Of a DNA stretch of 64,000 nt, positions 25,235 to 33,485 are shown piece after piece. The position numbers were made by a program, and so were the translations under genes. Below the pieces are notes generated by a model. It ran no database searches. It worked only from the letters and a program-made list of their open reading frames with translations, and was not told the origin of the DNA. Numbering within the stretch: position 1 is the stretch's first letter; each line of letters starts with the position of its first letter. This stretch comes from Gordonia sp. SID5947. GTDB lineage: Bacteria > Actinomycetota > Actinomycetes > Mycobacteriales > Mycobacteriaceae. The stretch spans positions 2,046,001-2,110,000 of the forward strand of contig NZ_WWHU01000001.1 in assembly GCF_009862785.1 (NCBI RefSeq), read 5' to 3'.

Positions 25235-26815
25235 ATGCTCGTTGCACCCACCAGTCTGGTCGCGGCCACCTCATCGGAGGACCTCGACGCCGCGCGCAGA
25301 CAAGCGCAGTCGTGGCGATCACCCGAGATCGGGATCGCCGATCGCGACCTCACCGATGCGGCGCTCGCAGACCTGGTCAACACCGCCGAGGCCACCGCCG
25401 ACGATTCCTTCGCCCGCGCGGTCTCCGCGATCCGGTCCGCACGCTCCGGCGAATTCCCGGCCATCCCCCACGTCGACGCTGCCGCCGAGATCTTCCGGAG
25501 TTTTCTGCGTGACGGTCTCATCGACGGGTGGCTGTACATCCGAGAATCGGACGGCTACCTGCACCCCTACCTGGTCATGGACCTCACGCTGGAACACGGC
25601 GACCGCACGCACGGGCCGCGGATCAAGTTCACGATGGAGGCCGACAACGCCACCGTGAAGAGGCCGTCGCGCAAGCCGCGGGTGCTGTACTTCGAGGAGA
25701 CCGAGATCGTCGGGAAACTCCCTGGCGACGTCCTGATCGCCGGGGGTGCCTACAAGGAGACGGTCGAACTCAAGGCCGAGTACCAGAAGCGCCGTGATCG
25801 GTACCAACAGATCATCGACGACGGATTCGGCCAACAGTTCACCTTCACCGGCCGCGCGATCCGCACCGACGACTATCGCTCTCCGAACAAACGGGAGAAC
25901 CGCAAGGTCGTGCATGATGTGGCGCCCAGCGAGATCGCGGCGCTGCGTGTGGTCGCGGCCTCGGTCCTGTTCCCGGGTGGCGAGTATGGCTCGGTTCCGG
26001 TGACCACCGCCGTTCGTGTCTTCGACCTGGGCGCACAGGACTTTCTGGACGTGAACACCGGGGATCTCACCGAGTACGCATACGACAGACATCTGCAGGA
26101 CAAGCTGGTCCTCCCCGACGACCAGCGCGAGCTGTTGGACATCCTCACCACCGACATCTCGGTGTTCACCGGCGACATCATCGACGGGAAGTCGGCCGGC
26201 AACGTCGTCTTGGCGATGGGTCGCCCCGGAGTCGGCAAGACCCTCACCGCCGAGGTCTACGCGGAGGTCACCGGCCGTCCGCTGTACTCCATCCACTCCG
26301 GCTCCCTGGGTGTGACAGCCGAACTCGTGCGCAAGAACCTGGAGGTGATCTTCGACCGTGCGAAACGTTGGGACGCAGTACTCCTCCTCGACGAGGCCGA
26401 CGTCTTTGTCATGGAGCGTGGCATGGATCTCGCGCAAAACGCCATCGTCGCCGAATTCCTTCGCACACTCGAGTATTTCGACGGGCTGCTGTTCCTGACG
26501 ACCAACCGGATCGACGAGGTCGACGAGGCCATCCACGCGCGTTGCGCCGCCGCCATCGAGTACCAGCCGCCCGGCCCTGAGGATGCACGGCAGGTGTGGC
26601 AGATCCTGGCGGCCGGCAACGACGTCATCCTCGGTGAGGCCCTCCTCGACGACCTCGTCGGCGGCTTCCCCGACATCACACCGCGCGACATCAAGATGCT
26701 CCTGCGACTGGCGCTTCGGATGGCCGCTCACCGCGGGGTGGAGCTCGATGCCTCGGTGTTCGCGAGCAGTGCGAAATTCCGTGGTCTGCACTATGTTCCG
26801 CCGAGCGATCGGTGA
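25235..26815 (+). CDS. orphan AAA+ family ATPase
   Basis: The 526-residue protein has an N-terminal half (about 1-300) without a recognised domain and a C-terminal AAA+ core. Walker A is GRPGVGKT at about 329-336, Walker B is VLLLDEADVF near 382-391, sensor 1 is LFLTTNR near 420, and an arginine-finger-like segment IHARCAAAIEY lies near 435. The core resembles FtsH/spastin-type 'AAA' ATPases, but there is no protease or membrane domain. The role is unknown, perhaps a chaperone or remodelling factor. The ATG has AAAGGA upstream. The TGA stop lies at the edge of a REP-like element. Confidence 0.72.
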   Translation: MLVAPTSLVAATSSEDLDAARRQAQSWRSPEIGIADRDLTDAALADLVNTAEATADDSFARAVSAIRSARSGEFPAIPHVDAAAEIFRSFLRDGLIDGWLYIRESDGYLHPYLVMDLTLEHGDRTHGPRIKFTMEADNATVKRPSRKPRVLYFEETEIVGKLPGDVLIAGGAYKETVELKAEYQKRRDRYQQIIDDGFGQQFTFTGRAIRTDDYRSPNKRENRKVVHDVAPSEIAALRVVAASVLFPGGEYGSVPVTTAVRVFDLGAQDFLDVNTGDLTEYAYDRHLQDKLVLPDDQRELLDILTTDISVFTGDIIDGKSAGNVVLAMGRPGVGKTLTAEVYAEVTGRPLYSIHSGSLGVTAELVRKNLEVIFDRAKRWDAVLLLDEADVFVMERGMDLAQNAIVAEFLRTLEYFDGLLFLTTNRIDEVDEAIHARCAAAIEYQPPGPEDARQVWQILAAGNDVILGEALLDDLVGGFPDITPRDIKMLLRLALRMAAHRGVELDASVFASSAKFRGLHYVPPSDR

Positions 26816-26859
26816 TCTCGATACGCCTCCTCGCTACGCTCGTCGGCTACTCGATCAGC
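26812..26859. repeat. REP-like palindromic element, copy B1
   Basis: It runs from GATCTCGATACGCC to GGCTACTCGATCAG and includes the TGA stop of the AAA+ gene. It differs from copy C at only a few positions and faces copy B2 in inverted orientation. Confidence 0.75.
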
Positions 26860-26906
26860 AGTAGGTAGCCCTCCCCGACGTCTTCCCCGGCGGTCGGCGC
26901 CCCCGG

Positions 26907-26948
26907 CGGTCGAGTAGCCGCGAACGAAGTGGGCGGCGTATCGAGACC
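26907..26948. repeat. REP-like palindromic element, copy B2
   Basis: It runs from CGGTCGAGTAGCC to GGCGTATCGAGACC and is inverted relative to B1. The two could pair into a large cruciform or an RNA hairpin after the AAA+ gene. They fill most of the 26816-26998 gap. Confidence 0.75.
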
Positions 26949-26998
26949 ACCGCACCAACACCTCGACCAGCACACTCGGACGAGAGTACGTTCCAGAG

Positions 26999-27919
26999 AT
27001 GGAGTACGGCGCACATCTGCCGCTGATCGACCTCGACGGTCGTGGCTGGGATGTGCAACGGATGGCGTCATATGCGCGGACCGCACAGCGGCTGGGATTC
27101 ACCACCCTCGCGGCCAACGATCACCTCGCGTTCGGCCGGCCCTGGCTCGACGGGATCGTCGCGCTGTCGTCGGTGATCGACGCGAGCGGCGATCTCGACC
27201 TCGCGACGACGGTTGCGCTACCCGTGGTCCGCGGCCCCGCGGCGCTCGCGAAAGCTGCCGCAGCTCTGGATATCCTGTCCGGTGGTCGATTCGTACTCGG
27301 CGTGGGTCCGGGCTCCTCGGCAACCGACTACGCCCTCGCCGGTGTCGACTTCGACGAGCGCTGGCCCCGATTCGACGAAGCGGTCAGGGTGTTGCGGATG
27401 CAACTGGGGCGCGACGACGACCCGACGTCGTCTGGCCGTCGCCGCCCTGCCCCGGCCGAGTTGGCGCCGCGACCGAGCGGACCGGGCAGACCACCCGTGT
27501 GGATCGCCAGTTGGGGGTCGCCCGCAGGTCTGAGACGGGTTGCGCGCCTGGGCGACGGCTGGATCGCGTCGGCCTACAACACGACCCCGGAACGACTCGA
27601 TCTGGGTCGGGAGACCTTGCGCGCGAACCGCTCCACCAGCGATGGCCGTGAACTGACCTGTGTGCTCGCCACGATGTGGACTCGAATCACCCGCGACGGG
27701 CATGAACGGGCGGAATGGCTCTCCCGGCTGGCGGACCTCGTCGGTCGAGATGTCCATGACCTCGCCGGGAGGGTCCTCGTCGGCTCACCCGAGGAATGCG
27801 CGTCGTTGCTGCGCGAGTATCGCGATGTGGGTGTCCATCGAGTCCTCGTCTGGCCACTCGCCGACGACGAGAATCAGCTCGAACTCCTTGCACGAGAGGT
27901 CTTCCCGCTCGTGGGGTGA
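26999..27919 (+). CDS. LLM class (luciferase-like, probably F420-dependent) oxidoreductase
   Basis: The 306-residue TIM-barrel flavin/F420 enzyme has RLGFTTLAANDHLAF near the N-terminus, ALDILSGGRFVLGVGPGSS at about 85-105 and RVARLGDGWIASAYN. The GRFVLGVGPG block is typical of F420-dependent LLM oxidoreductases. The substrate is unknown. The ATG at 26999 follows TACGTT by 6 nt, indicating a leaderless transcript. It converges on catA, with REP-like sequence between. Confidence 0.8.
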   Translation: MEYGAHLPLIDLDGRGWDVQRMASYARTAQRLGFTTLAANDHLAFGRPWLDGIVALSSVIDASGDLDLATTVALPVVRGPAALAKAAAALDILSGGRFVLGVGPGSSATDYALAGVDFDERWPRFDEAVRVLRMQLGRDDDPTSSGRRRPAPAELAPRPSGPGRPPVWIASWGSPAGLRRVARLGDGWIASAYNTTPERLDLGRETLRANRSTSDGRELTCVLATMWTRITRDGHERAEWLSRLADLVGRDVHDLAGRVLVGSPEECASLLREYRDVGVHRVLVWPLADDENQLELLAREVFPLVG

Positions 27920-27985
27920 CACCGGGGGCGCGGTCCGGTCACGGCACGACGAAGCGAGGGCGTATCGGGATCACCTTGTGGTGGC

Positions 27986-28034
27986 AGTGATCTCGATGCG
28001 CCTCCTCACTATGCTCGTCGGCTACTCGATCAGC
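27986..28034. repeat. REP-like palindromic element, copy C
   Basis: It runs from GATCTCGATGCGCC to GGCTACTCGATCAG and is nearly identical to copy B1. The catA stop codon (minus strand) lies inside it. A degenerate inverted partner with GGCGTATCGGGATC is at about 27947-27971. Confidence 0.75.
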
Positions 28035-28905
28035 TCTCCGGATCCAGCACGAAATCGTAGTTGACCACGACGCCGTCACCGCTCGCGGCGGGTTGCGGGT
28101 CGAGCATCAGCTCCGGCTTGACCGCGGTGGCGATGTCGTCGTCGTTGTGCGGGTCGCCCGGGAAGTACAACTGCGTGGTGATCAGCTCGTAACCCGGGGC
28201 GCTCACCTTGAAGTGCAGGTGAGCCGGACGCCAGGCGTGCCAGCCGGCCGCCTCGATGAGCTGACCGCACGCACCGTCGGTCGGGATCTGGTAAGGCGCC
28301 GGACGCAAGGTGTGGATCTCGAATCGTCCGTCCTCGTTGGCGACCCACGATCCGCGCAGGTTCCATTCGGGCAGGCCTGGGGCGAACTGCGAATAGAAGC
28401 CGAGGTCATCGGCATGCCACAGTTCGACCTTCGCCCCCGACAACGGGGTTCCGTCCACCGCGCGGACCTGTCCTGCGAACTCCAGCGGGGTGCCCGGCTC
28501 GTCGTCGCGCATCGGAATGGTGCCGTTCCACGGAAGCTCGGGCGAGCCGTCGATGTAATACGGGCCCTCGATGGTGCCCTTGCTGCCCTCACGATGTTCG
28601 TTGGCGACCTCTTCCACCGAGTGTTCGAGCCACACGTCGAGGAACAGCGGCCACTCGCCGTCTTCACCGACCCGGATCAGCCACGCCTTGAGGGCGTTGT
28701 ACTCCTCGTAGCTGACCCGGTCCTCGATGATGATGTCGTTCAGTCCCTTGACCACCTTGGTGGCGAGGTAGTTGACGCGCTCGGTGTCGACCACACCGGA
28801 GCGGCTTCCGGCGCTCGCCATGCGCTCACGGAATCGAGCGGAGGCATTGGCCCCCGAGTCTGCTGCCTTCGCGGTCGTTTCGGCGTCAAAGCTGATGTCG
28901 GTCAT
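28030..28905 (-). CDS. catA: catechol 1,2-dioxygenase
   Basis: The 291-residue non-haem Fe(III) intradiol dioxygenase cleaves catechol to cis,cis-muconate. The N-terminal helical dimerisation domain covers about 1-125. The likely iron ligands are Tyr in the GPYY block, Tyr in RPAPYQIPTDG and His pair in RPAHLHFK. A GAAGGAG site precedes the ATG. It is the last gene of a minus-strand operon (LysR, catB, catC, catA), 54 nt after catC. Its stop codon is provided by a REP-like element. Confidence 0.94.
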   Translation of the reverse strand: MTDISFDAETTAKAADSGANASARFRERMASAGSRSGVVDTERVNYLATKVVKGLNDIIIEDRVSYEEYNALKAWLIRVGEDGEWPLFLDVWLEHSVEEVANEHREGSKGTIEGPYYIDGSPELPWNGTIPMRDDEPGTPLEFAGQVRAVDGTPLSGAKVELWHADDLGFYSQFAPGLPEWNLRGSWVANEDGRFEIHTLRPAPYQIPTDGACGQLIEAAGWHAWRPAHLHFKVSAPGYELITTQLYFPGDPHNDDDIATAVKPELMLDPQPAASGDGVVVNYDFVLDPES

Positions 28906-28959
28906 GGGTGAAACTCCTTCTGTGCTGGCCTGTGGGCTGACGCTTCGGGTGAGGGCCGG

Positions 28960-29244
28960 TCAGCCCGCAGCGATATCCGAGGGATGGGTTGCCAAGGGGG
29001 TCACCGAGATGTCCATGTACGCGAACAACGGAAGCCCCGACAAGATGCTGTGCAGTTCGTCGTTGTCGGACACGTCGAAGATCGAGAAGTTGGAATACTC
29101 GCCGACGATCCGCCAGATGTGCGGCCACTTACCGGATCTCTGGAGCTCCTGCGAGTAGGCCTTCTCACGGGCCACGGTCTCGGCTCTGGTGTCCGGGTCC
29201 AGATCATGGGGGATGTTGACGTCCATCCGTACGTGGAACAGCAT
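28960..29244 (-). CDS. catC: muconolactone delta-isomerase
   Basis: The 94-residue protein starts MLFHVRMDVNIPHDLDP and contains REKAYSQELQRSGKWPHIWRIVGEYSNFSIFDV, the conserved body of muconolactone isomerase. It converts muconolactone to 3-oxoadipate enol-lactone. The length matches the family (about 92-96). I chose the ATG at 29244, 4 nt after the catB stop. Confidence 0.94.
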   Translation of the reverse strand: MLFHVRMDVNIPHDLDPDTRAETVAREKAYSQELQRSGKWPHIWRIVGEYSNFSIFDVSDNDELHSILSGLPLFAYMDISVTPLATHPSDIAAG

Positions 29245-29248
29245 CTCG

Positions 29249-30355
29249 TCAGCTCCGATCGATGCGATAGTGGGCGAGTTTCTCGGGATCGATCTCGAAA
29301 CCGATTCCGGCGGCCGATGATCGATGCAGGTATCCGTCCCGGATCTGCAGCGGCTCGGCCAGGAGGTCGTCACTCATGTCCAGGAAGTTCGACAACTCCC
29401 CGGCGTTTCGTGAGGTTGATTCGAATGCGGCGCCGAAGGCCAAGGTGCACGACGTGCCGACCTGGCCGTCGATCTGGTTGCCCATCACCACATCCAGGCC
29501 GAGTCCCTCGGCCAGGTGGTGTACGCGTCGAGACGCGGTGAAACCGGTGCGCGCGGTCTTGATGCTGATCGCCGTCGCCGACCCGGCGAGTATCTCGCGG
29601 GTGACATCGGCGGCAGTCGGCACCGACTCGTCGGCGATGAACGGCACATCGATCTGGCCGACGAGCCACCGTCGACTCACCACATCGTCGGCGGGGCACA
29701 GTTCCTCGGCGAACAGGAGTCCGAGATCGGACATCTCCTTCATCGCCCGAGCGGACTCCGACGCGGTCCACCCACGGTTACCGTCCACATAGAGGTCGAT
29801 CTCGTCGCCGAATCGTTCTCGGAGAGCTCGGACCACAGCGGTGTCGAGCGTCACCGGGCGTCGACCCACTTTCACCTTGAACGTGGTGATCCCGTAGATG
29901 TCTCGCATCTTCTCGGCTTCACCGACCATCGTCGCGGGATCCGCGAAACCGAGCATGTGACTGACTCGCATGCGATCGGTGTAGCCGCCGAGCAGATCAG
30001 ACACCGGGAGCGCCAGCGTCTTACCCAGCGCATCCCAGATCGCCATGTCCAGAGCAGCCTTCGCGGTCGGGTTGCCGATCGTGCGCGCCAGCCGGGAGAC
30101 CACCACCTCACGCTCGAGCAGCGTCAGCCCGATCACCTGCGGCGCAAAGACCTTTTCGATGACCGCGATGATCCCGTCCTGGGTCTCGCCGTAGGTGAAG
30201 GGTCGCGGCGGCGCCTCCGCCACGCCCACGATCCCGTCGTCGGTGTGTACCCGGACCAGGACGTGCTCGGCGGTATGAACCTCTCCGGAAGCGAACTTCA
30301 ATGGTTTGAGATACGGGATCGCAAACGGAATCGCCTCGATCGCGGTGATTTTCAC
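29249..30355 (-). CDS. catB: muconate cycloisomerase
   Basis: The 368-residue enolase-superfamily enzyme converts cis,cis-muconate to muconolactone. The active-site blocks are FKVKVGRR (catalytic Lys), LYVDGNRGW (metal Asp), LFAEELC (metal Glu), FIADESV (metal Asp) and SIKTARTG (second Lys). The frame is open far upstream, but homology starts at VKITAIEAIPFAIPY, so I chose the GTG at 30355. It has a GGGAGAAG upstream and overlaps the LysR stop by 4 nt. Confidence 0.93.
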   Translation of the reverse strand: MKITAIEAIPFAIPYLKPLKFASGEVHTAEHVLVRVHTDDGIVGVAEAPPRPFTYGETQDGIIAVIEKVFAPQVIGLTLLEREVVVSRLARTIGNPTAKAALDMAIWDALGKTLALPVSDLLGGYTDRMRVSHMLGFADPATMVGEAEKMRDIYGITTFKVKVGRRPVTLDTAVVRALRERFGDEIDLYVDGNRGWTASESARAMKEMSDLGLLFAEELCPADDVVSRRWLVGQIDVPFIADESVPTAADVTREILAGSATAISIKTARTGFTASRRVHHLAEGLGLDVVMGNQIDGQVGTSCTLAFGAAFESTSRNAGELSNFLDMSDDLLAEPLQIRDGYLHRSSAAGIGFEIDPEKLAHYRIDRS

Positions 30356-31254
30356 TGTTCTTCTCCCAGATAAGCGCCGGCAAACGCGGCGGCGATGGCG
30401 TCGGCGACCGATTGCACCACCGGATTGTTCTGCCCCGCGCGCCAAGCCAATGCGAGCTCGACAGTGCCGCCGTCGACCAGATCGCGAATCACGAGACCTT
30501 CGAGTGGTAGCGAACGGACCGACGCCGGCAGAACGGCCACCCCGAGTCCGGCGGCGACCAGAGCGAGCAACACGGCTGTACCCGGCGCTTGATGTGCGCG
30601 CTGCGGAACGAAACCGGCTCGGTGACAACTTCGGATCGCGGCGTCGTTGACCGCGGAATCGCGGCTGTCGTACATCACGAACATCTCGTTGCGCAGGTCG
30701 TCCATCGAGACCACGGGCTCGACGGCCAACCGGTGGTCGACCGACACGGCGAGCACCATCGGCTCGATGTCGATCGTGCGCATGTCGACGCCCTCCCCGA
30801 CCACCGGTGGGCGCAGCACACCGAGATCGAGTGACATCGTCCGCAGGCTCTCGCATTGGAGCGGCGTGAGCATGTCCGACTGGATCTGGAGGTCGACGTC
30901 GGGCAGTTCACGTTTGACGATCCGCGCGATCCTCGGTAGATGCGAGAACGCGGCGATACCGGTCAAACCCACCCGTACCAGTCCGCTGCGGCCCGCCGCG
31001 ATACGCCGAACGCCGTCCACCGCGTCGTCGACCCCCGCCAGGATGCGCTCGGCCTCGCCTTTGAGATATTCGCCCGCCGGCGTCAACGCGACCTGGCGAG
31101 TTGTCCGGGTGAACAACATGACGTCCAGCTCGTTCTCGAGCTGCCGGATCGAATACGAGAGCGCGGGTTGCGCAACGTGCAGCTGCGCCGCAGCCTGCCC
31201 GAAGTGGCAGGTTTCGGCGACGGCTGCGAAGTAGCGAAGGTGCCGTAGCTCCAT
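30352..31254 (-). CDS. LysR family regulator at the head of the cat operon
   Basis: The 300-residue LTTR has an N-terminal HTH (FGQAAAQLHVAQPALSYSIRQLENELDVMLF) and a C-terminal effector domain. By position it probably responds to muconate or benzoate and controls cat, and perhaps ben, genes. Unusually it is the first gene of the operon it would regulate rather than divergent from it. Actinobacterial cat operons are more often controlled by an IclR-type CatR. It shares a 235-bp regulatory region with benA. Confidence 0.87.
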   Translation of the reverse strand: MELRHLRYFAAVAETCHFGQAAAQLHVAQPALSYSIRQLENELDVMLFTRTTRQVALTPAGEYLKGEAERILAGVDDAVDGVRRIAAGRSGLVRVGLTGIAAFSHLPRIARIVKRELPDVDLQIQSDMLTPLQCESLRTMSLDLGVLRPPVVGEGVDMRTIDIEPMVLAVSVDHRLAVEPVVSMDDLRNEMFVMYDSRDSAVNDAAIRSCHRAGFVPQRAHQAPGTAVLLALVAAGLGVAVLPASVRSLPLEGLVIRDLVDGGTVELALAWRAGQNNPVVQSVADAIAAAFAGAYLGEEQ

Positions 31255-31295
31255 GTCCGTGCGCTGTCCCGTCCTGTCCGACCGTGATGACCTGC

Positions 31296-31311
31296 TGTGA
31301 TCGACACCACG
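31296..31311 (+). promoter_or_regulatory. CRP/GlxR-type site, copy 1, between cat and ben
   Basis: TGTGATCGACACCACG fits the actinobacterial CRP/GlxR core GTG-N8-CAC. It lies 42 bp upstream of the LysR start and is repeated almost identically at 31425. Confidence 0.42.
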
Positions 31312-31424
31312 TATGAATCAACCGTAAGTCGCGGATACATACCTGACAAGGACACAGTTTTCCGCTATTGATGAACACTATCTATCAATCACATGCTTGG
31401 TCAGGACTAGTCATAGCCCTAGTG

Positions 31425-31440
31425 TGATCGATGCCACGCG
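31425..31440 (+). promoter_or_regulatory. CRP/GlxR-type site, copy 2, between cat and ben
   Basis: TGTGATCGATGCCACG differs from copy 1 at two positions and also fits GTG-N8-CAC. It lies 50 bp before the benA start. The intervening sequence is AT-richer than average and likely contains both promoters. Confidence 0.42.
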
Positions 31441-31489
31441 GTGTCACAGTGCAGAGACAGCCCACATCCACCGCCTCTGGAGGTAGAGC

Positions 31490-32869
31490 ATGACCGCGTC
31501 GACCACCGACAACCTGCACCATGTGAATTCGGTATTGGCAGATGCGGTCGTCGACGACCGCGAAGCAGGTGTCTACCGGGCGAACCGTCGCATCTTCACC
31601 GACGAGGACATCTTCGAACTCGAGATGAAGCACATCTTCGAGGGCAACTGGATCTATCTGGCCCACGAGAGTCAGCTACCCGAGCCGGGCGACTACTTCA
31701 CGACCTACATCGGCCGGCAGCCGGTGATGATCACACGTGACAAGGACGGCGAACTGCATTGCCTGATCAATGCGTGCGCGCACCGCGGCGCGATGATCTG
31801 CCGGCGCAAGACCGACAACCGGATGACCCTCACCTGCCCGTTCCACGGATGGACCTTCCGCAACGACGGAACGTTGCTGAAGGTGAAGGACCCCGAGGAC
31901 GCCGGGTATCCGGATACCTTCAACGTCAACGGTTCTCACAACCTCACCAAGGTGGCCCGATTCGACAGCTACCGCGGGTTCCTGTTCGGCAGCCTCAATC
32001 CCGACGTGCTGCCCCTCGACGAGCACCTCGGCGACACCCGGACCATCATCGACATGCTGGTCGACCAGTCGCCCGAGGGCCTCGAGGTGGTTCGCGGAGC
32101 ATCGACATACACCTACGACGGCAACTGGAAAGTCCAGGCGGAGAACGGCGCCGACGGCTACCACGTGACCGCCACCCACTGGAACTACGCCGCCACCACG
32201 TCACGGCGCAACACCGGCGAATCGAAGAACGACACGAAGGCCCTCGACGCGGGTGGCTGGGGCAAGTCCGGTGGCGGATACTGGTCGTACCCGAACGGTC
32301 ACCTCTGCCTGTGGACCTGGGCCGCCAACCCGCAGGACCGCCCGCTCTGGGACAAGATGGACGAGCTCAAGAAGGAATTCGGCGACGCCAAGGGCGAATT
32401 CATGGTCAAGGGCTCCCGCAACCTGTGTCTGTACCCGAATGTCTATCTGATGGACCAGTTCTCGACTCAGATCCGCCACTTCCGGCCGATCGCGCCGGAC
32501 AAGACCGAGGTGACGATCTATTGCATCGCCCCCAAGGGTGAGAGCGATGCGGCGCGCACCCACCGCATCCGGCAGTACGAGGACTTCTTCAACGCCTCAG
32601 GCATGGCGACGCCGGACGACCTCGAGGAGTTCCGGTCCTGCCAGCTCACCTTTCGGGCCGAGGCCGCACCGTGGAACGACATGAGCCGCGGTGCCGAACA
32701 CTGGCTGACCGGTCCCGACCCGGTCGCCGAGACACTCGGGATGACCGGCGTGATCTCGGCAGGCATGAAGAACGAGGACGAGGGGCTCTATCCGGTACAA
32801 CACGGCTACTGGCTCGAGACCATGCGCAAGGCCGCCGAGGCCGAGGCATCGTCCTCAACGGTCGCGTAG
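31490..32869 (+). CDS. benA: benzoate 1,2-dioxygenase large (alpha) subunit
   Basis: The 459-residue terminal oxygenase alpha subunit dihydroxylates benzoate to 1,6-dihydroxycyclohexa-2,4-diene carboxylate. The Rieske motif is CAHRGA...CPFHGW (about residues 94-116). The mononuclear iron region is [16 protein letters not shown] (about 216-231), where the bridging Asp and the two His ligands are visible. The ATG has a strong GGAGG. It heads the ben operon, which is divergent from the cat genes. Confidence 0.94.
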   Translation: MTASTTDNLHHVNSVLADAVVDDREAGVYRANRRIFTDEDIFELEMKHIFEGNWIYLAHESQLPEPGDYFTTYIGRQPVMITRDKDGELHCLINACAHRGAMICRRKTDNRMTLTCPFHGWTFRNDGTLLKVKDPEDAGYPDTFNVNGSHNLTKVARFDSYRGFLFGSLNPDVLPLDEHLGDTRTIIDMLVDQSPEGLEVVRGASTYTYDGNWKVQAENGADGYHVTATHWNYAATTSRRNTGESKNDTKALDAGGWGKSGGGYWSYPNGHLCLWTWAANPQDRPLWDKMDELKKEFGDAKGEFMVKGSRNLCLYPNVYLMDQFSTQIRHFRPIAPDKTEVTIYCIAPKGESDAARTHRIRQYEDFFNASGMATPDDLEEFRSCQLTFRAEAAPWNDMSRGAEHWLTGPDPVAETLGMTGVISAGMKNEDEGLYPVQHGYWLETMRKAAEAEASSSTVA

Positions 32870-32939
32870 CCCCGCCGGACCGCCTTGCCCGACACCGAGA
32901 CCACGCCCTCTCCGAAAGACCCGTCAGACAGGACATTCG

Positions 32940-33473
32940 ATGACCGCCACAGAGCCCACGCCGACCACCACCGCTGCGGAAAAGCTCATCACCCAGAACA
33001 TGATCGAGCAGTTTCTCTACCGCGAGGCCCGATACCTCGACGACCGTGAGTTCGAGAAATGGCTCGATTGTTACGCCGACGACGTCGTCTACTGGATGCC
33101 CGCCTGGGACGACCGCGACCGCTTGACCGAGGACCCGCAGCGGGAGATCTCCCTGATCTACTACGGCAACAAGGGCGGCCTGGAAGATCGGGTCTTCCGC
33201 ATCCGGACCGAACGGTCGTCGGCGACCTCACTGCCCGAACCACGGACCAGTCACAACATCAACAACGTGGAGGTCATCGAGCGTCGAGGTGACCTCGTGG
33301 ACGTCCGGTTCAACTGGCACACCATGTATTTCCGGTACAACACCGTCGACCCCTACTACGGCACATCGTTTTACACGATCGACTTCTCGGGTGCGCAACC
33401 GCTGATCCGGCGTAAGACGATCGTGCTCAAGAACGACTACATCCACCATGTGGTGGACATCTACCACTTCTAG
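32940..33473 (+). CDS. benB: benzoate 1,2-dioxygenase small (beta) subunit
   Basis: The 177-residue beta subunit is of the SnoaL-like ring-hydroxylating dioxygenase family: IEQFLYREARYLDDREFEKWLDCYADDVVYWMP at the N-terminus and KTIVLKNDYIHHVVDIYHF at the C-terminus. It is structural in the alpha3beta3 complex with BenA. It lies 70 nt after benA and 12 nt before the benC fusion. Confidence 0.93.
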   Translation: MTATEPTPTTTAAEKLITQNMIEQFLYREARYLDDREFEKWLDCYADDVVYWMPAWDDRDRLTEDPQREISLIYYGNKGGLEDRVFRIRTERSSATSLPEPRTSHNINNVEVIERRGDLVDVRFNWHTMYFRYNTVDPYYGTSFYTIDFSGAQPLIRRKTIVLKNDYIHHVVDIYHF

Positions 33474-33485
33474 GGACATCAGCAC

